A stretch of DNA of 7,233 bases, taken from positions 1 through 7,233 of the forward strand of contig JBFKPQ010000117.1 of the NCBI GenBank assembly GCA_041628225.1, written 5' to 3'. The notes under the pieces are model-generated. The model worked only from the letters and a program-made list of their open reading frames with translations. It was not told the DNA's origin and did no database searches. The translations under genes and the position numbers were made by a program. Below are positions 5,942 through 7,233 of this stretch, piece after piece. This DNA is from JBFKPQ01 sp041628225. Lineage in GTDB: Bacteria; Actinomycetota; Acidimicrobiia; Spongiisociales; JAENVV01. Position 1 is the first letter of the stretch, and every line of letters starts with the position of its first letter.

Positions 5942-6882
5942 CGCTCGACCAGCGCGGTCGCTCCGCCGCCGACGGCATCCGTACGTCGGTGTCCCAAGCC
6001 GATCTCCGCCTTCCCGTACCGGGCGCCTCGCCCGGCGCCATGCCGTTGGTGGCGCGCATGGTGTCGTTCGCGATGGCGGTGGTGGCGGTGTCGATCATCG
6101 GCCTGATGGCGATCGGGTTCCGAGGCGCGGGGGTGGTCGAGTCCGAACCGACGATCTCGTCGCCGTCGATCGTCGCCGAGCCGCAGGTCCTGCCGCCCCG
6201 TGAGCCGGCCACGCCACCCACGACGGCTGCCGAAGCGCCGCTCCCGTCGGTCACGGCGCCCCCGGCCACCACGACCCCGGAGGACGTGACGCCACCACAC
6301 CTCGAGATCGACCATCCGATGGACGGTTCCGTCTTCACCGAGTCTGCGCTGCGGTTCTCCGGTGCCACAGAGCCCGGAGCGACCGTGATGGCCGGCCGTT
6401 TCGAGGCCGACGTCGCTGACGACGGGCGTTGGTCGATCGTGTTGTTCCTGGCGGAAGGCCCGAACCGGGCCACGATCACGGCGACCGATGCAGCCGGCAA
6501 CGTGGCAGAAGCCTCCGTCGTCGTCACCTACCGCCCTCCGGTCGCCGAACCTCCCGCGGAGCCGCCCAAGGACGAACCACCCCCGAAGGACGAACCGCCT
6601 CCGGACGAAGAGGCATACGACTTCACGGCACATCAGGTGTTCGGCTCGTGCTCCGAGTCGCCGCCGTATGACGAGTTCTACGGTACGGCTGCACCCGGGA
6701 CGCGGATCGTGGTGTGGGGTGGCAACGGCGAAGGCGCGGTGATCGCCGACGGGTCGGGCAACTGGGCGCTCCGGGTCGTGTTCCCCGAGGCTCCCTACGG
6801 CGAGACGATCGTGGTGACCGTCAAGAACTCGGCGACCGGCCAGACCAAGCAGTTCGAATTCGTGTCCTACGCCGGCGGCTGA
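5938..6882 (+). CDS. single-pass membrane protein with two Ig-like domains, possible anti-sigma partner
   Basis: 314 residues. A short cytoplasmic N-terminus (1-40, containing IRTSVSQADLRLPVP) precedes one membrane helix (about 41-60). A Pro/Thr-rich stalk (70-118) follows, then a first Ig-like beta-sandwich (about 119-198, with EPGATV, DDGRWSI and TATDAAGNVAEASVVV typical of bacterial Ig/glucodextranase-B-like folds), a PPKDEP linker (209-225) and a second beta domain (about 227-312) with the matching turns APGTRIVVW and DGSGNWALRV. The predicted topology puts the Ig domains outside the cytoplasmic membrane. GTG at 5938 overlaps the sigma gene's stop, so the two are translated together; that context suggests the N-terminus binds the sigma factor and the exterior domains sense the envelope. 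No HxxxCxxC zinc anti-sigma motif is present (the only cysteine is C238), so the anti-sigma role is inference. It could instead be a cell-wall-binding protein in the sigma factor's own operon. Confidence 0.82.
   Translation: MTLDQRGRSAADGIRTSVSQADLRLPVPGASPGAMPLVARMVSFAMAVVAVSIIGLMAIGFRGAGVVESEPTISSPSIVAEPQVLPPREPATPPTTAAEAPLPSVTAPPATTTPEDVTPPHLEIDHPMDGSVFTESALRFSGATEPGATVMAGRFEADVADDGRWSIVLFLAEGPNRATITATDAAGNVAEASVVVTYRPPVAEPPAEPPKDEPPPKDEPPPDEEAYDFTAHQVFGSCSESPPYDEFYGTAAPGTRIVVWGGNGEGAVIADGSGNWALRVVFPEAPYGETIVVTVKNSATGQTKQFEFVSYAGG
6562..6612 (+). repeat. 18-bp tandem repeat encoding PPKDEP linker
   Basis: Two full 18-bp units (6562-6579 and 6580-6597), both containing AAGGACGAACC, plus a shortened third copy (6598-6612, PPDEE). 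They encode the charged proline-rich linker between the two Ig-like domains of the membrane protein. Such linkers keep domains apart and can vary in copy number by slippage. Confidence 0.8.
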
Positions 6883-7233
6883 CCGAGCGTCCTGGCGACG
6901 TCCGTCACGAAGTCCCGATCCAGGGACGTGGTGCGCAGTTTCGTGCGCCGGTCGAGTTCGGCGACGGTGGCTTGGAGCACCTCGTCGACTTTCAGGGCGG
7001 CGGCCATCGAGATGTCTCCGGTCGCAGACGGCGAGAAGGAGAGACCGAGCGCGGCGTAGACGGGGTCGAGAACTGCGTTGATCCGTTCGGCGCCTGCCAC
7101 GACGATGACGCCGCCGACGTGCGCTCCGCCGCGGATGATCCGCTGGCCGACCCCGATCACCTTTCGGGCTCCTCCGAGGTTGATCGAGTGTCGGCCCGGA
7201 CAGTATTCGCCGGGGACCTCACCGACGCGTGCG
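6867..7233 (-). CDS. lipoate-protein ligase/octanoyltransferase-like enzyme, C-terminal part (5' partial)
   Basis: 121 residues are visible; the N-terminus lies beyond the right edge, with the first complete codon at 7232-7230. The stop is TAG at 6869-6867. Near the edge the protein reads EYCPGRHSINLGGARKVIGV, then GQRIIRGGAHVGGVIVV. This is the signature of the biotin/lipoyl A/B ligase fold: CPG-x-S-x-N, then G-x-(R)K-(V/I)-x-G with the conserved lysine (codon 7163-7161) that contacts the acyl-adenylate or acyl group, then the QR...GG strand. Members attach lipoate or octanoate to lipoyl domains of 2-oxoacid dehydrogenases and the glycine cleavage H protein. Whether this is a salvage ligase (LplA-like) or an octanoyltransferase (LipM-like) cannot be told from the C-terminal part. 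The GTG at 7160 is internal: the homologous motif lies upstream of it. The last 16 bp overlap the convergent Ig-domain gene. Confidence 0.8.
   Translation of the reverse strand, partial: ARVGEVPGEYCPGRHSINLGGARKVIGVGQRIIRGGAHVGGVIVVAGAERINAVLDPVYAALGLSFSPSATGDISMAAALKVDEVLQATVAELDRRTKLRTTSLDRDFVTDVARTLGQPPA

Noticed and set aside
5598..6633. Two long minus-strand frames opposite the sigma and Ig-domain genes
   Set aside because: Low-complexity Arg/Gly/Ser/Thr sequence without domains, opposite two strongly supported genes.

Overview
The window is GC-rich (about two thirds G+C by eye). It is packed with short, closely spaced or overlapping genes, uses GTG starts freely and shows few Shine-Dalgarno sequences. 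Three genes carry a -10-like hexamer exactly 6 nt before the start codon, as expected of leaderless transcripts. Together with the protein families this suggests a high-GC actinobacterium, perhaps of the Acidimicrobiia type; that placement is inference. I see no rRNA, tRNA, CRISPR array, insertion sequence or phage gene.

Layout, left to right. (1) 1-1376 (+): the 3' part of a GH13 alpha-glucan hydrolase of the neopullulanase/cyclomaltodextrinase type with its catalytic triad intact. (2) 1417-2091 (+): a conserved-looking hypothetical with a possible nuclease-like N-terminal core and a C-terminal winged-helix-like region. Its stop codon abuts the ATG of (3), 2092-2484 (+), a four-helix membrane protein. 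(4) 2505-3530 (+): a protein made of two GNAT acetyltransferase domains in tandem, with its own leaderless-type promoter. (5) On the minus strand, converging on it, a two-gene operon: 5344-4163, an in-frame fusion of type II 3-dehydroquinate dehydratase (AroQ) to an alpha/beta-hydrolase, followed with a 7-nt overlap by 4169-3534, a YhhN/TMEM86 family membrane protein. (6) A 60-bp divergent promoter region (5345-5404) separates this operon from 5405-5941 (+), an ECF-type sigma factor. That gene overlaps by 4 nt 5938-6882 (+), a single-pass membrane protein with two Ig-like extracytoplasmic domains, plausibly the sigma factor's membrane partner. (7) 7233-6867 (-): the C-terminal part of a lipoate-protein ligase/octanoyltransferase-like enzyme, whose 3' end overlaps the previous gene by 16 bp.

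The genes do not form one pathway; this looks like a compact stretch of housekeeping and accessory functions (glucan breakdown, aromatic amino acid precursor synthesis, lipoylation, acetylation, envelope sensing). The most unusual items are the AroQ-hydrolase fusion, in which both active sites look complete and the hydrolase has no ATG, GTG or TTG codon of its own at the junction, and the sigma factor co-translated with an Ig-domain membrane protein instead of a recognisable zinc-type anti-sigma factor. Every stretch longer than 60 bases is accounted for by a gene.
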